A stretch of DNA of 8,082 nucleotides from an uncultured Eubacteriales bacterium (GCA_902796875.1 CADBQT010000175.1:1-8082), one strand, 5' to 3'; positions 1-6,392 are shown, numbered from the stretch's first letter. The notes: generated by a model not told the origin, from the sequence alone. Made by a program: numbers and translations.

Positions 1-288
1 ATGACCATGAGCCTGGAAAAACGGCGGGGCATGGACCGGATCCGCAGGGAGCTTCGGCAAAAAGGCGTATCCGATGAGGTCATCCGGGAAGCGGAAGGCT
101 CCCTTGAGGACATCCCCGACGAGGAGCAGGTGGCTTCAGAGGTGATTACCGACCTGGCCGCCATCGCCCGGGAGAAGGATCTGACCAGAGAGGAGCGGGA
201 AAAGCTTCGGGCAAAGGCCGCCCGCCGGCTGGCCGGCCGGGGGTTTTCTTCGTCCACCGTATACCGGGTCGTCCGGAAACTGATCTGA
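1..288 (+). CDS. recX: Regulatory protein RecX, C-terminal part (5' end cut by window)
   Basis: RecX proteins bind RecA filaments and modulate recombination and SOS activity in the cytoplasm. The visible 95 residues carry RecX-type helical repeats. One starts around residues 7-31 with the GMDRIRRELRQKGVSDEVI pattern (conserved R-x-x-x-E-L-x-x-K-G-[IV]). A last one ends in the family's usual RRLAGRGFSSSTVYRVV tail. RecX is normally about 150-270 aa, so the N-terminal portion is missing. The ATG at position 1 has no visible ribosome binding site context and is probably an internal Met rather than the start. The stop is TGA at 286-288, 14 nt before the next gene's preferred start, so the two are probably cotranscribed. 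No recA is in the window. Family assignment is fairly sure; the true start lies outside. Confidence 0.8.
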   Translation: MTMSLEKRRGMDRIRRELRQKGVSDEVIREAEGSLEDIPDEEQVASEVITDLAAIAREKDLTREEREKLRAKAARRLAGRGFSSSTVYRVVRKLI

Positions 289-292
289 CTAT

Positions 293-297
293 GGAGG
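293..297 (+). promoter_or_regulatory. Shine-Dalgarno GGAGG deciding the start of the 173-aa gene
   Basis: GGAGG at 293-297 lies 5 nt before the ATG at 303. An in-frame ATG at 291 immediately precedes this motif and has no good ribosome binding site of its own. Translation therefore most likely starts at 303, giving 173 aa rather than 177. Confidence 0.7.
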
Positions 298-302
298 AAA
301 GC

Positions 303-824
303 ATGGATCTTAGAGAACAGATCGTCAAAACCATCGACGAGTTTTATGTCAATTGCATAGAGGAATTCCGGGAGGCCGAGGTGAAGATCGCCAACGATTC
401 CCGTTTTCGGAAGATCTTCCAGAAGAAGGATTACGACGGGAACATCCAGCTTTTGCATAAGTGCCGGAAGGCCGCTATCGAGCTGAAGTTTCCCACGGGA
501 GACCTGCCCGCCGGGGAGTGCGCCGAGAAGGACATGATCCAGCTTTGCCAGGAGTGTATCCGCAGATTCATCAAGCTCTGCGAATCCTACGTCACCATGC
601 AGACCGCCCTGAAGGGAAAGTCCAAAGGGGAGGATCTGCCCTACAAGAAATACAACGAGCTCTACCACAAGACCCAGGAAAACCACGTGAGCATGAACCA
701 GGCCCTTAAGGATCTGGACATGGCCTACGCCGAGTTTACCGAGGACATGGCCGGCCCTTCCGGCAAGGGGAGCGGAGAATACCTGACCTACGACGACATT
801 ACCCGGGGAGTGAAGGGATCATGA
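303..824 (+). CDS. Conserved-looking hypothetical protein, alpha-helical, cysteine-containing (173 aa)
   Basis: I do not recognise this family. From the ATG at 303 the protein has 173 residues, no signal peptide and no membrane segment, so it is probably cytoplasmic. It looks almost entirely helical, with many Glu/Lys/Leu and long amphipathic stretches at about 1-60, 73-103 and 115-150. The C-terminal tail after about residue 150 is rich in Gly and Ser. Six cysteines are present (18, 54, 73, 82, 85, 93), four of them in one segment spaced C-x8-C-x2-C-x7-C. That could reflect metal binding or a helix face, but is not a known motif to me. Its stop overlaps the metallophosphoesterase start (ATGA, 821-824), so the two are translationally coupled and may act together. 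An alternative start at 291 would add four residues. Reality as a gene is well supported by the overlap, the ribosome binding site and codon use like its neighbours. Confidence 0.75.
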   Translation: MDLREQIVKTIDEFYVNCIEEFREAEVKIANDSRFRKIFQKKDYDGNIQLLHKCRKAAIELKFPTGDLPAGECAEKDMIQLCQECIRRFIKLCESYVTMQTALKGKSKGEDLPYKKYNELYHKTQENHVSMNQALKDLDMAYAEFTEDMAGPSGKGSGEYLTYDDITRGVKGS

Positions 825-1528
825 GCCTGTACATCATCTCGGATCTCCATCTTGCCCTCTTTCCCGGGGCGGACAAGCCCATGGACCCCTTCGGGCCCCG
901 CTGGACGGATCACGTTTCCCGGCTGGAAAAGGCCTGGAACGAGGAGATCGGCGGGGAGGACACGGTGATCCTGGGTGGAGACCTGTCCTGGGGGCTGAAG
1001 CTTTCCGAAGCCCAGACGGATCTGGACTGGATCCACGCCCGGCCGGGAAAGAAGATCCTCCTCAAAGGAAACCACGACCTTTGGTGGAACGGGATCACCA
1101 AATTGAACGCCATGTACGAGGACATGCATTTTCTCCAGAACGATCACGTTCACCGGGAGGGGGTCTACATCTGCGGCAGCCGCGGCTGGCTGACTCCCGA
1201 TAACGACGATTTCACCCCGGAGGACGAGAAGATCTACCGAAGAGAACTGCTGCGGCTGGAGAACTCCCTTCGGGAGGCCAGGACAGCCAGGGAAGAGGAG
1301 GGGGACGATCCCATCATCGCCGTCCTTCACTATCCCCCGGTGTCGGACATCCGCCGGTTTTCCGGTTTTCAGCAGCTTTTCGAGGACTACGGCGTGAAGG
1401 ATGTCTACTACGGTCACATCCACGGGGAGGAAGGCTTCGAAAAGGCCATCAAAGGAGAATATCACGGGGTCACCTATCACCTGACCTCTTTGGATTATCT
1501 GAACTGTCGGCCCATGAAGATCAAATAG
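821..1528 (+). CDS. Calcineurin-like metallophosphoesterase (predicted phosphohydrolase)
   Basis: This is a 235-aa cytoplasmic enzyme expected to hydrolyse a phosphomonoester or phosphodiester with a two-metal centre; the substrate is unknown. All blocks of the calcineurin-like fold are present in order: D-x-H (Asp8, His10), GGDLSWG (Asp54), GNHD (Asn84, His85), His170 in VLHYPP, and GHIHG (His199, His201). The conserved extra segments PFGPRWTDH (23-31) and LWWNGITKLN (87-96) resemble a small predicted phosphohydrolase family common in Firmicutes (COG1768-like, from memory). The start is the ATG at 821, overlapping the previous stop as ATGA, with AAGGGA just upstream. The stop TAG at 1526-1528 is 13 nt from the next start. 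The nucleotide-salvage neighbour hints at a nucleotide-type substrate, but that is only inference. Fold and activity class are confident, specificity is not. Confidence 0.88.
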   Translation: MSLYIISDLHLALFPGADKPMDPFGPRWTDHVSRLEKAWNEEIGGEDTVILGGDLSWGLKLSEAQTDLDWIHARPGKKILLKGNHDLWWNGITKLNAMYEDMHFLQNDHVHREGVYICGSRGWLTPDNDDFTPEDEKIYRRELLRLENSLREARTAREEEGDDPIIAVLHYPPVSDIRRFSGFQQLFEDYGVKDVYYGHIHGEEGFEKAIKGEYHGVTYHLTSLDYLNCRPMKIK

Positions 1529-1541
1529 AGGAGATAGCATC

Positions 1542-4046
1542 ATGAAATCTGGGATCAACAGAGTCTGCATCATCGTTCTGGACAGTCTGGGTATCGGCGC
1601 CCTGCCGGACGCCGTCGAATACGGCGACGCCGGGACGGATACCCTGGGCCACATTCTGGATCACCGGCCCCTGGACATCCCCAATCTGAGAAAACTGGGG
1701 CTTGGGAACATCCAGGAAGCGGCGGGACAGCGCCTTATGGTAGAGGCTCCCGAAGGGGCCTTCGGACGGTTCCGGGAAGCCTCCCGGGGCAAGGACACCA
1801 TCACCGGCCACTGGGAGATCGCCGGCCTTCGGACCATGATCCCCTTCAAGACCTGGCCCGACGGGTTCCCGGAGGATCTGCTGGCGGAGTTTTCCCGCCG
1901 GATCGGACGGGGAATCCTGGGCAACTGTTCCATGTCGGGGACGGAGATCATCGATAAGCTGGGTCCGGAGCACGAGGAGACGGGGAAGATCATCGTCTAT
2001 ACCTCGGCGGACAGCGTGTTTCAGATCGCCGCCAATACGGCGGTGGTCCCTCTGGAGGAACTTTACCGGATCTGCGAGACCGCCCGGGAGATGATGGTGG
2101 GAGACTACGCCTGCGGCCGGGTCATCGCCCGTCCATACATCATCGACGAAGAGGGAAAGCGGGTCCGCACATCGGACAGAAAGGATTATTCCCTGGATCC
2201 GCCCGAAGATACCATGCTGGATCTGATCCGGGCGGACGGCCAGACGGTCTGCGCCATCGGCAAGATCAGCGACATCTTCAACGGCAAGGGAGTCACGGAG
2301 GCCATCCATACGGAGAGCAACGACGACGGCGTGACCAAAACCATTGAAGCCCTGAAACGGGATTTTACCGGCCTCATCTTCACCAACCTGGTGGACTTCG
2401 ATTCCAAGTACGGCCACCGAAGGGATGCGGAAGGGTATGCCCAGGCTATCGAAGCCTTCGACCGGCGGCTGCCGGAGATCCGGGAGGCCATGAAACCGGA
2501 GGATCTTCTGATCCTCTGCGCAGACCACGGAAACGACCCGGACCACACGGGTTTCGACCACACACGGGAGCACGTATTCGGGATCTTCGCGGGAGCATCG
2601 GTGCTCCCGGGAAAGGATCTGGGCACCCGGGACACCTTTGCCGACATCGGCGCCACAGCGACGGCTCTGATCACCCAGGGAAGAGCCGGGACACCTACAG
2701 GAGAGGACATGAGTTCCATGATCATCAACAGCGGGGAAAACACCATCGAGATCATCACCGCCAAGCGGGAAGGAAAGAAACTCACCGAAAGCCAGATCCG
2801 CCACATGGTGGACGGATATACGGAAGGAACGATTCCCGATTATCAGATGTCCGCATTCCTCATGGCCGCCTTCCTCAGGGGGCTCGACCGGGAGGAGACG
2901 GTGCTGCTCACCCGGGTGATGAAGGAATCGGGGGACGTGGCGGATCTTACCGCCATCGACGGGATCAAGATCGATAAACACAGCACAGGAGGAGTGGGGG
3001 ACAAGACCACCCTGATCTGCGGACCCATCGCCGCCGCCTGCGGAGTGCCGGTGGCCAAGATGAGCGGCCGGGGACTGGGTTTTACCGGGGGCACCGTGGA
3101 CAAGATGGAATCCATTCCCGGCTTTCAGACGTCCCTGCCTCAGGAGGATTTCTTCCGGCTGGTGAACGAAAACGGCATCTCCGTCATCGGTCAGACGGCC
3201 CATATCGCCCCGGCGGACAAGAAGATCTACGCCCTTCGGGACGTGACGGGAACGGTGGACAACCTGAGCCTGATCACCTCCAGCGTCATGAGCAAGAAAC
3301 TGGCCTCGGGAGCGGATGGGATCCTTTTGGACGTGAAGTGCGGCCGGGGCGCCTTCATGAAGACGGAGGAGGATGCCCGGCAGCTGGCGGAGCTCATGGT
3401 GGAGATCGGCCAGGCGGACGGGAAGAAGACCATGGCCCTGATCACCGATATGAACCAGCCCCTGGGCAAGGCCGTGGGCAACGCCCTGGAGATCCGGGAG
3501 GTCATCGACGTGCTGATAGGACAGGGCCCTGAAGACATCACCACCCTGTCTCTCCAACTGGCGGGTCTGATGATCTACATGGGCGAACAGGCGGATACTC
3601 CGGAAGAAGGTCTCGCAAAGGCAGAGGAAGCCTTAAGATCCGGGCAGGGCCTTGAGGTCTTCCGCAAGTTCGTCGCCGGTCAGGGAGGAGATCCCGCCGT
3701 CACGGAGAAGGAAGAACTGCTGCCTTTGAGCGAAAGATCGGTCCAGCTGACCGCCAATTCCTGCGGCTTCGTCCATGAACTGGACGCCATGCTCATCGGA
3801 GAAGCCTCTCAGATGACGGGAGCGGGTCGGGAGACCAAGGAAGACGAGATCGATCACGGCGCCGGGATCCTGCTGAACAAAAAGATCGGGGATCCGGTAG
3901 CGGAGGGAGAGGCCCTCTGCACCCTCTTCGGCAGCGACGAGAATAAATTGAGAAGCGCAATGGAAAAGGCGGCCTCGGCCTTTGTGATAAAAGAAGGAGA
4001 GCCGGATATCCCGGCATTGATCCATCACCGGATCGGAGGAAAATGA
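1542..4046 (+). CDS. deoB-pdp: Fused phosphopentomutase (DeoB) - pyrimidine-nucleoside phosphorylase (Pdp/DeoA)
   Basis: One 834-aa frame encodes two complete consecutive nucleoside-breakdown enzymes. Residues 1 to about 395 are phosphopentomutase (ribose- or deoxyribose-1-phosphate to 5-phosphate). Visible are VLDSLGIG with metal ligand Asp14, KDTITGHWE with the phosphorylated Thr86, and Asp287, His292, Asp328, His329, His340, each one position after the B. cereus enzyme's numbering as I recall it. Residues about 402-834 (433 aa, the usual Pdp length) are pyrimidine-nucleoside phosphorylase: DKHSTGGVGDK (478-488), the family signature from SGRGLGFTGGT to E523 (508-523), and active-site Tyr563, Arg566, Ser581, Lys585 matching E. 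coli DeoA Y168, R171, S186, K190. The C-terminal alpha/beta domain is intact. The linker is only about six residues. AGGAG (1529-1533) sits 8 nt before the start. A possible internal start lies at Met390. I know of no characterised fusion of this kind; an indel artefact at the junction is the main alternative. Confidence 0.93.
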   Translation: MKSGINRVCIIVLDSLGIGALPDAVEYGDAGTDTLGHILDHRPLDIPNLRKLGLGNIQEAAGQRLMVEAPEGAFGRFREASRGKDTITGHWEIAGLRTMIPFKTWPDGFPEDLLAEFSRRIGRGILGNCSMSGTEIIDKLGPEHEETGKIIVYTSADSVFQIAANTAVVPLEELYRICETAREMMVGDYACGRVIARPYIIDEEGKRVRTSDRKDYSLDPPEDTMLDLIRADGQTVCAIGKISDIFNGKGVTEAIHTESNDDGVTKTIEALKRDFTGLIFTNLVDFDSKYGHRRDAEGYAQAIEAFDRRLPEIREAMKPEDLLILCADHGNDPDHTGFDHTREHVFGIFAGASVLPGKDLGTRDTFADIGATATALITQGRAGTPTGEDMSSMIINSGENTIEIITAKREGKKLTESQIRHMVDGYTEGTIPDYQMSAFLMAAFLRGLDREETVLLTRVMKESGDVADLTAIDGIKIDKHSTGGVGDKTTLICGPIAAACGVPVAKMSGRGLGFTGGTVDKMESIPGFQTSLPQEDFFRLVNENGISVIGQTAHIAPADKKIYALRDVTGTVDNLSLITSSVMSKKLASGADGILLDVKCGRGAFMKTEEDARQLAELMVEIGQADGKKTMALITDMNQPLGKAVGNALEIREVIDVLIGQGPEDITTLSLQLAGLMIYMGEQADTPEEGLAKAEEALRSGQGLEVFRKFVAGQGGDPAVTEKEELLPLSERSVQLTANSCGFVHELDAMLIGEASQMTGAGRETKEDEIDHGAGILLNKKIGDPVAEGEALCTLFGSDENKLRSAMEKAASAFVIKEGEPDIPALIHHRIGGK
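2590..2609 (+). repeat. Strong intragenic hairpin in the deoB part
   Basis: CGGGAGCA (2590-2597) pairs perfectly with TGCTCCCG (2602-2609) around a 4-nt TCGG loop. It lies inside the coding sequence for the mutase segment GASVLPG, about 100 nt before the domain junction. No T-run follows, so it is not an intrinsic terminator. Any effect on translation or RNA processing is speculation. Confidence 0.4.
2699..2711 (+). promoter_or_regulatory. Possible internal ribosome binding site and start for free Pdp
   Basis: AGGAG at 2699-2703 is 5 nt before an ATG at 2709-2711 (Met390), in the same frame as the fusion. Initiation here would yield a 445-residue protein containing the entire phosphorylase domain. 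A second in-frame ATG follows at 2718. In the +1 frame both ATGs are part of ATGA, the usual start/stop overlap form in this region, which may be a relic of two formerly coupled genes. Whether ribosomes use this site cannot be told from sequence. Confidence 0.4.
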
Positions 4047-4051
4047 TCATG
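4035..4051 (+). promoter_or_regulatory. Shine-Dalgarno GGAGG with two candidate starts for the lipoprotein gene
   Basis: GGAGG at 4035-4039 precedes an ATG at 4043 (3-nt gap) and another in-frame ATG at 4049 (9-nt gap). The first forms the ATGA overlap with the fusion's stop; the second has the more typical spacing. The choice changes only two residues at the N-terminus of the signal peptide. Confidence 0.5.
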
Positions 4052-5194
4052 AAAGGAAGAAGATATCCTGGTAAACGAGACCCCTTATTGGGAAGGCGTA
4101 GGGCAGGAGCGGTTCTGGCGTGCTTCATCCTCATCTTCGGCCTGCTTGTGATGACCGGCTGCGGGCAAGAGGAAAAGGCTGTGGAGGAGCCCACCAGCTT
4201 CGAGATCGCCATGATCACCGGCCATGCCGGGGTCCAGGACGGATCTTTCTGGGAATCCACGTGGAAGAGCATCGAAGCTTTCTGCACGGAGGAGGAGATG
4301 ACCTGTCAGTACTATCCGGCAACGGAGGATACGGACGAGGAGTATCTGAAAGCCGTGGAAAAGGCCAAAAAAGAAGGGGCCAAGCTGGTGGTCTTCGCCG
4401 GCAGCAACTTCGAGACGGTGGTCCATACGGCCCAGCAGAAATATGAGGATCTCTACTTCGTCCTCATCGACGGAGTACCCAGAGACGAGGAACACAACTA
4501 CGAACTGGCGGCCAACAGCACCGGCGTTCTCTTTGCCGAGGAACAGGCCGGCTATCTGGCCGGTTATGCGGCGGTGGCTGAAGGGTATACCCAGCTGGGC
4601 TTCATCGGCGGCAAGGATTCTCCCCCGGTGAAGCGCTACGGTTACGGCTTCCTCCAGGGGGCAGCGGCTGCGGCCAAGGATAAGGGCGCCAAGGACGTGA
4701 AGGTGAAATACGCCTACGCGGGGACCTACGATCCGGATAACGACGTGGAAAAGGAAGTGACGGAGTGGTATAAAAACGGCACCCAGGTCATCTTCGCCTG
4801 CGGAGGCAATCTGGGCCGGTCCATCATCAAGGGCGCCGTAGCCGGGGGCGGCCTTGTCATCGGCGTGGATACGGATCAGAGCGGCATGTCGGAGACGGTG
4901 ATCACCTCCGCCAAAAAGGAGATCGGCACCGCCATCACCGACATCCTGAAGAACTATCGCAGGAACAACTTCGGCGGCAAATCCATCTTCACCTACGATC
5001 TGACCAATGATGGGGTCAGCCTGGAGATGGAGAACAGCCGGCTGCAGAACTTCACGGAAGAAGACTGCGACAAGGTGATCGAAGAGATCAAAAAAGGAGA
5101 ACGAAAGGTCGGCAAGGAATTTCCTTCGGATGATCCGGAGGAAGCTGCCGGCGATTCGATCTCCGTCGAAGTCGTGGATATGGGGAAACGTTAG
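4043..5194 (+). CDS. BMP/PnrA-family substrate-binding lipoprotein, probable nucleoside binder
   Basis: This 383-aa protein is a predicted lipid-anchored extracytoplasmic solute receptor. The N-terminus has a long basic region (about residues 4-20), a hydrophobic core (21-36) and a lipobox-like MTGC with Cys40 as the lipidation site; Met at -3 is a tolerated variant. The mature part follows the Bmp (Med/TmpC/PnrA) pattern: FEIAMITG and DGSFWESTW (66-73), a FVLIDG strand, EEQAGYLAGYAA, LGFIGG, YGYGFLQGAAAAAK, YAGTYDPDNDVEKE, then VIFACGGNLG, VIGVDTDQS and VITSAKKEIG. Characterised members bind purine or other nucleosides and feed ABC importers. No ATPase or permease gene is next to it, so it must share a transporter encoded elsewhere or act as a sensor. 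The ATGA overlap with deoB-pdp (4043-4046) supports a role in nucleoside uptake. The ligand is inferred. Confidence 0.88.
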   Translation: MIMKGRRYPGKRDPLLGRRRAGAVLACFILIFGLLVMTGCGQEEKAVEEPTSFEIAMITGHAGVQDGSFWESTWKSIEAFCTEEEMTCQYYPATEDTDEEYLKAVEKAKKEGAKLVVFAGSNFETVVHTAQQKYEDLYFVLIDGVPRDEEHNYELAANSTGVLFAEEQAGYLAGYAAVAEGYTQLGFIGGKDSPPVKRYGYGFLQGAAAAAKDKGAKDVKVKYAYAGTYDPDNDVEKEVTEWYKNGTQVIFACGGNLGRSIIKGAVAGGGLVIGVDTDQSGMSETVITSAKKEIGTAITDILKNYRRNNFGGKSIFTYDLTNDGVSLEMENSRLQNFTEEDCDKVIEEIKKGERKVGKEFPSDDPEEAAGDSISVEVVDMGKR

Positions 5195-6306
5195 GCCTGT
5201 CCCAGGATCTGGGGATTCAGATCCTTCAGATCCTCGGTAACGAACAGGCCGTCCTTTCGGATCAGCTCATCATCGAACCAGATCTCACCTCCGCCGTACT
5301 CGGGACGCTGGATCATCACCAGATCCCAATGGATGGCGGAGATGTTGCCGTTGGGGGCTTCGTCATAGCATCTGCCCGGAGTCAGATGGAAGCTGCCGCA
5401 GATCTTCTCGTCGAAGAGGGTGTCCTTCATGGGCTCCAGGATGAAGGGGTTGACGCCGATGGCAAACTCGCCGAAATACCGGGCCCCGTCGTCCGTATTC
5501 AGATAATCGTTGATCCTCTTTTCGTCGTTGGCCGTGGCTTTCACGATCTTGCCCTTTTCGATCTCGAAGACGATGTTCTCGTAGGTAAAGCCCTGCTCCT
5601 CGGAAGGAGTGTTGTAGGAGATGATCCCGTTCATGGAATCCCGGACGGGAGCCGTGTAGACCTCCCCGTCGGGAATGTTCATTTTCCCGTCGCACTTGAT
5701 GGCGGGGATATCCTTTATGGAGAAGGTCAGATCCGTTCCAGGCCCTTTGATCTTCACTTTGTCCGTCCGGTTCATCCGTTCCACCAGAGCATCCATGGCC
5801 CGGCTCATCTTCCCGTAGTCCAGGGTGCACACGTCGAAGTAGAAATCCTCGAAGGCTTCCAGGCTGGAACCGGCCAGCTGAGCCATGGAGGGATTGGGGT
5901 AGCGGAGCACCACCCACTTGGTCTTGCTCACCCGCCAGTCCAGAGTGGGCCGGGTGAGACGGTTGTACATGCTCATCTTCTCCGAGGGCACGTCCGCCAG
6001 TTCGGAGGCGTTGTTTCCCGCCCGGATGGCGATATAGGCCTGCATGCCTTTCATCTCCGCCAGATCGATCTCATCCTTGAACTTCAGCTGCTCTTCCGTG
6101 CAGCCCAGGAGGATCTCCCGGGTGATGGCCGTGTCCCGGATCTCCGCATAGGGAAGACCGCCCGCGGCGTACACGTCTTTGATCAGCTGCCGGACCAGGC
6201 CTTTGCACTCGGCGCCTTCATAGCTGATCAGCACCTTTTCGCCGGGCTGGATGCGGCAGGAGTATTCCACCAGAAGCTTGGACAATTTTTGTATTCTCGG
6301 ATCCAT
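5191..6306 (-). CDS. M29-family metallo-aminopeptidase (AmpS/PepS type), compact form
   Basis: This 371-aa cytoplasmic enzyme is expected to remove N-terminal residues from peptides using a two-metal site. All six M29 metal/catalytic residues known from AmpT/AmpS can be placed: Glu215 in NIPDGEVYTAP, Glu280 in GEFAIGVNP, His307 in FHLTPG, Tyr314, and His326 and Asp328 in IHWDLV. The opening IQKLSKLLVEYSCRIQPGEKVLI is also typical. At 371 aa it is shorter than the usual 410 or so; the Tyr-to-His spacing is 12 residues, against about 24 in AmpT as I recall it, so an insert near the active site is shortened. AGGTGA (complement of 6311-6316) lies 4 nt before the ATG. Its TAA overlaps the convergent lipoprotein's TAG. 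It is divergent from the racemase-like gene across 86 nt. No signal peptide is seen. Confidence 0.92.
   Translation of the reverse strand: MDPRIQKLSKLLVEYSCRIQPGEKVLISYEGAECKGLVRQLIKDVYAAGGLPYAEIRDTAITREILLGCTEEQLKFKDEIDLAEMKGMQAYIAIRAGNNASELADVPSEKMSMYNRLTRPTLDWRVSKTKWVVLRYPNPSMAQLAGSSLEAFEDFYFDVCTLDYGKMSRAMDALVERMNRTDKVKIKGPGTDLTFSIKDIPAIKCDGKMNIPDGEVYTAPVRDSMNGIISYNTPSEEQGFTYENIVFEIEKGKIVKATANDEKRINDYLNTDDGARYFGEFAIGVNPFILEPMKDTLFDEKICGSFHLTPGRCYDEAPNGNISAIHWDLVMIQRPEYGGGEIWFDDELIRKDGLFVTEDLKDLNPQILGQA
5204..5225. repeat. Inverted repeat just beyond the convergent stop codons
   Basis: AGGATCTG (5204-5211) and CAGATCCT (5218-5225) form a perfect 8-bp stem with a 6-nt loop, 10 nt past the lipoprotein stop and inside the aminopeptidase's last codons. 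CAGATCCT recurs at 5227-5234 and could compete for pairing. No T-run follows on the + strand, so it is at most a weak or factor-assisted end signal for the left operon. Confidence 0.3.
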
Positions 6307-6334
6307 CAGTTCACCTTTTATTTCCTTTCGATTG

Positions 6335-6343
6335 TGCTATAAT
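6335..6343 (+). promoter_or_regulatory. Extended -10 promoter for the racemase-like/exporter operon
   Basis: TGC-TATAAT at 6335-6343 is a perfect TATAAT with the TGn extension. The -35 region 17 nt upstream (about 6315-6320) is poor, as is common for extended -10 promoters. Transcription would start near 6350, leaving a leader of roughly 43 nt before the ATG at 6393. The leader ends in AGGAG (6381-6385), 7 nt before the start. This is the only clear sigma-A-type promoter seen in the window. Confidence 0.65.
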
Positions 6344-6353
6344 TAATTGTCAA

Positions 6354-6377
6354 CAGTATACGACGTAACCAGTATAC
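6354..6377. repeat. Two CAGTATAC repeats, possible operator
   Basis: CAGTATAC occurs at 6354-6361 and again at 6370-6377, with a period of 16 nt. Each contains the palindrome GTATAC, so the pair also works as two inverted half-sites. They lie directly after the predicted transcription start of the rightward promoter and upstream of the leftward aminopeptidase, where a repressor could control one or both. The binding protein is unknown; GT...AC half-sites recall GntR-type operators, but that is weak evidence. Confidence 0.45.
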
Positions 6378-6392
6378 AACAGGAGATGACCC

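Noticed and set aside
788..1654. 288-codon open frame antisense to the metallophosphoesterase
   Set aside because: The opposite strand encodes an intact enzyme with all active-site motifs; the antisense translation has no recognisable domain or ribosome binding site.
1521..3557. 678-codon open frame antisense to the deoB-pdp gene
   Set aside because: It mirrors the real gene's codons, has low-complexity His/Gly/Asp/Val-rich composition and shows no known motif. Long antisense frames are expected in GC-rich genes with this codon bias.
4043..4162. Possible twin-arginine signal in the lipoprotein N-terminus (GRRRAG)
   Set aside because: The residues after RR do not fit S/T-R-R-x-F-L-K, and the lipobox with a hydrophobic core fits an ordinary Sec lipoprotein.
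5204..5225. Hairpin as an intrinsic terminator for the left operon
   Set aside because: No U-tract follows on the + strand and the stem lies inside the aminopeptidase coding end, so it lacks the second half of a terminator.
5329..6342. 337-codon + strand frame across the aminopeptidase
   Set aside because: Shadow of the M29 gene, rich in Gly/His/Val with no motifs; its frame would also cover the divergent promoter.
6348..6353. TTGACA on the - strand as a -35 box for the aminopeptidase
   Set aside because: No sequence resembling TATAAT lies 16-18 nt downstream on that strand; the nearest (CACAAT) is only 11 nt away, so I do not call a promoter.
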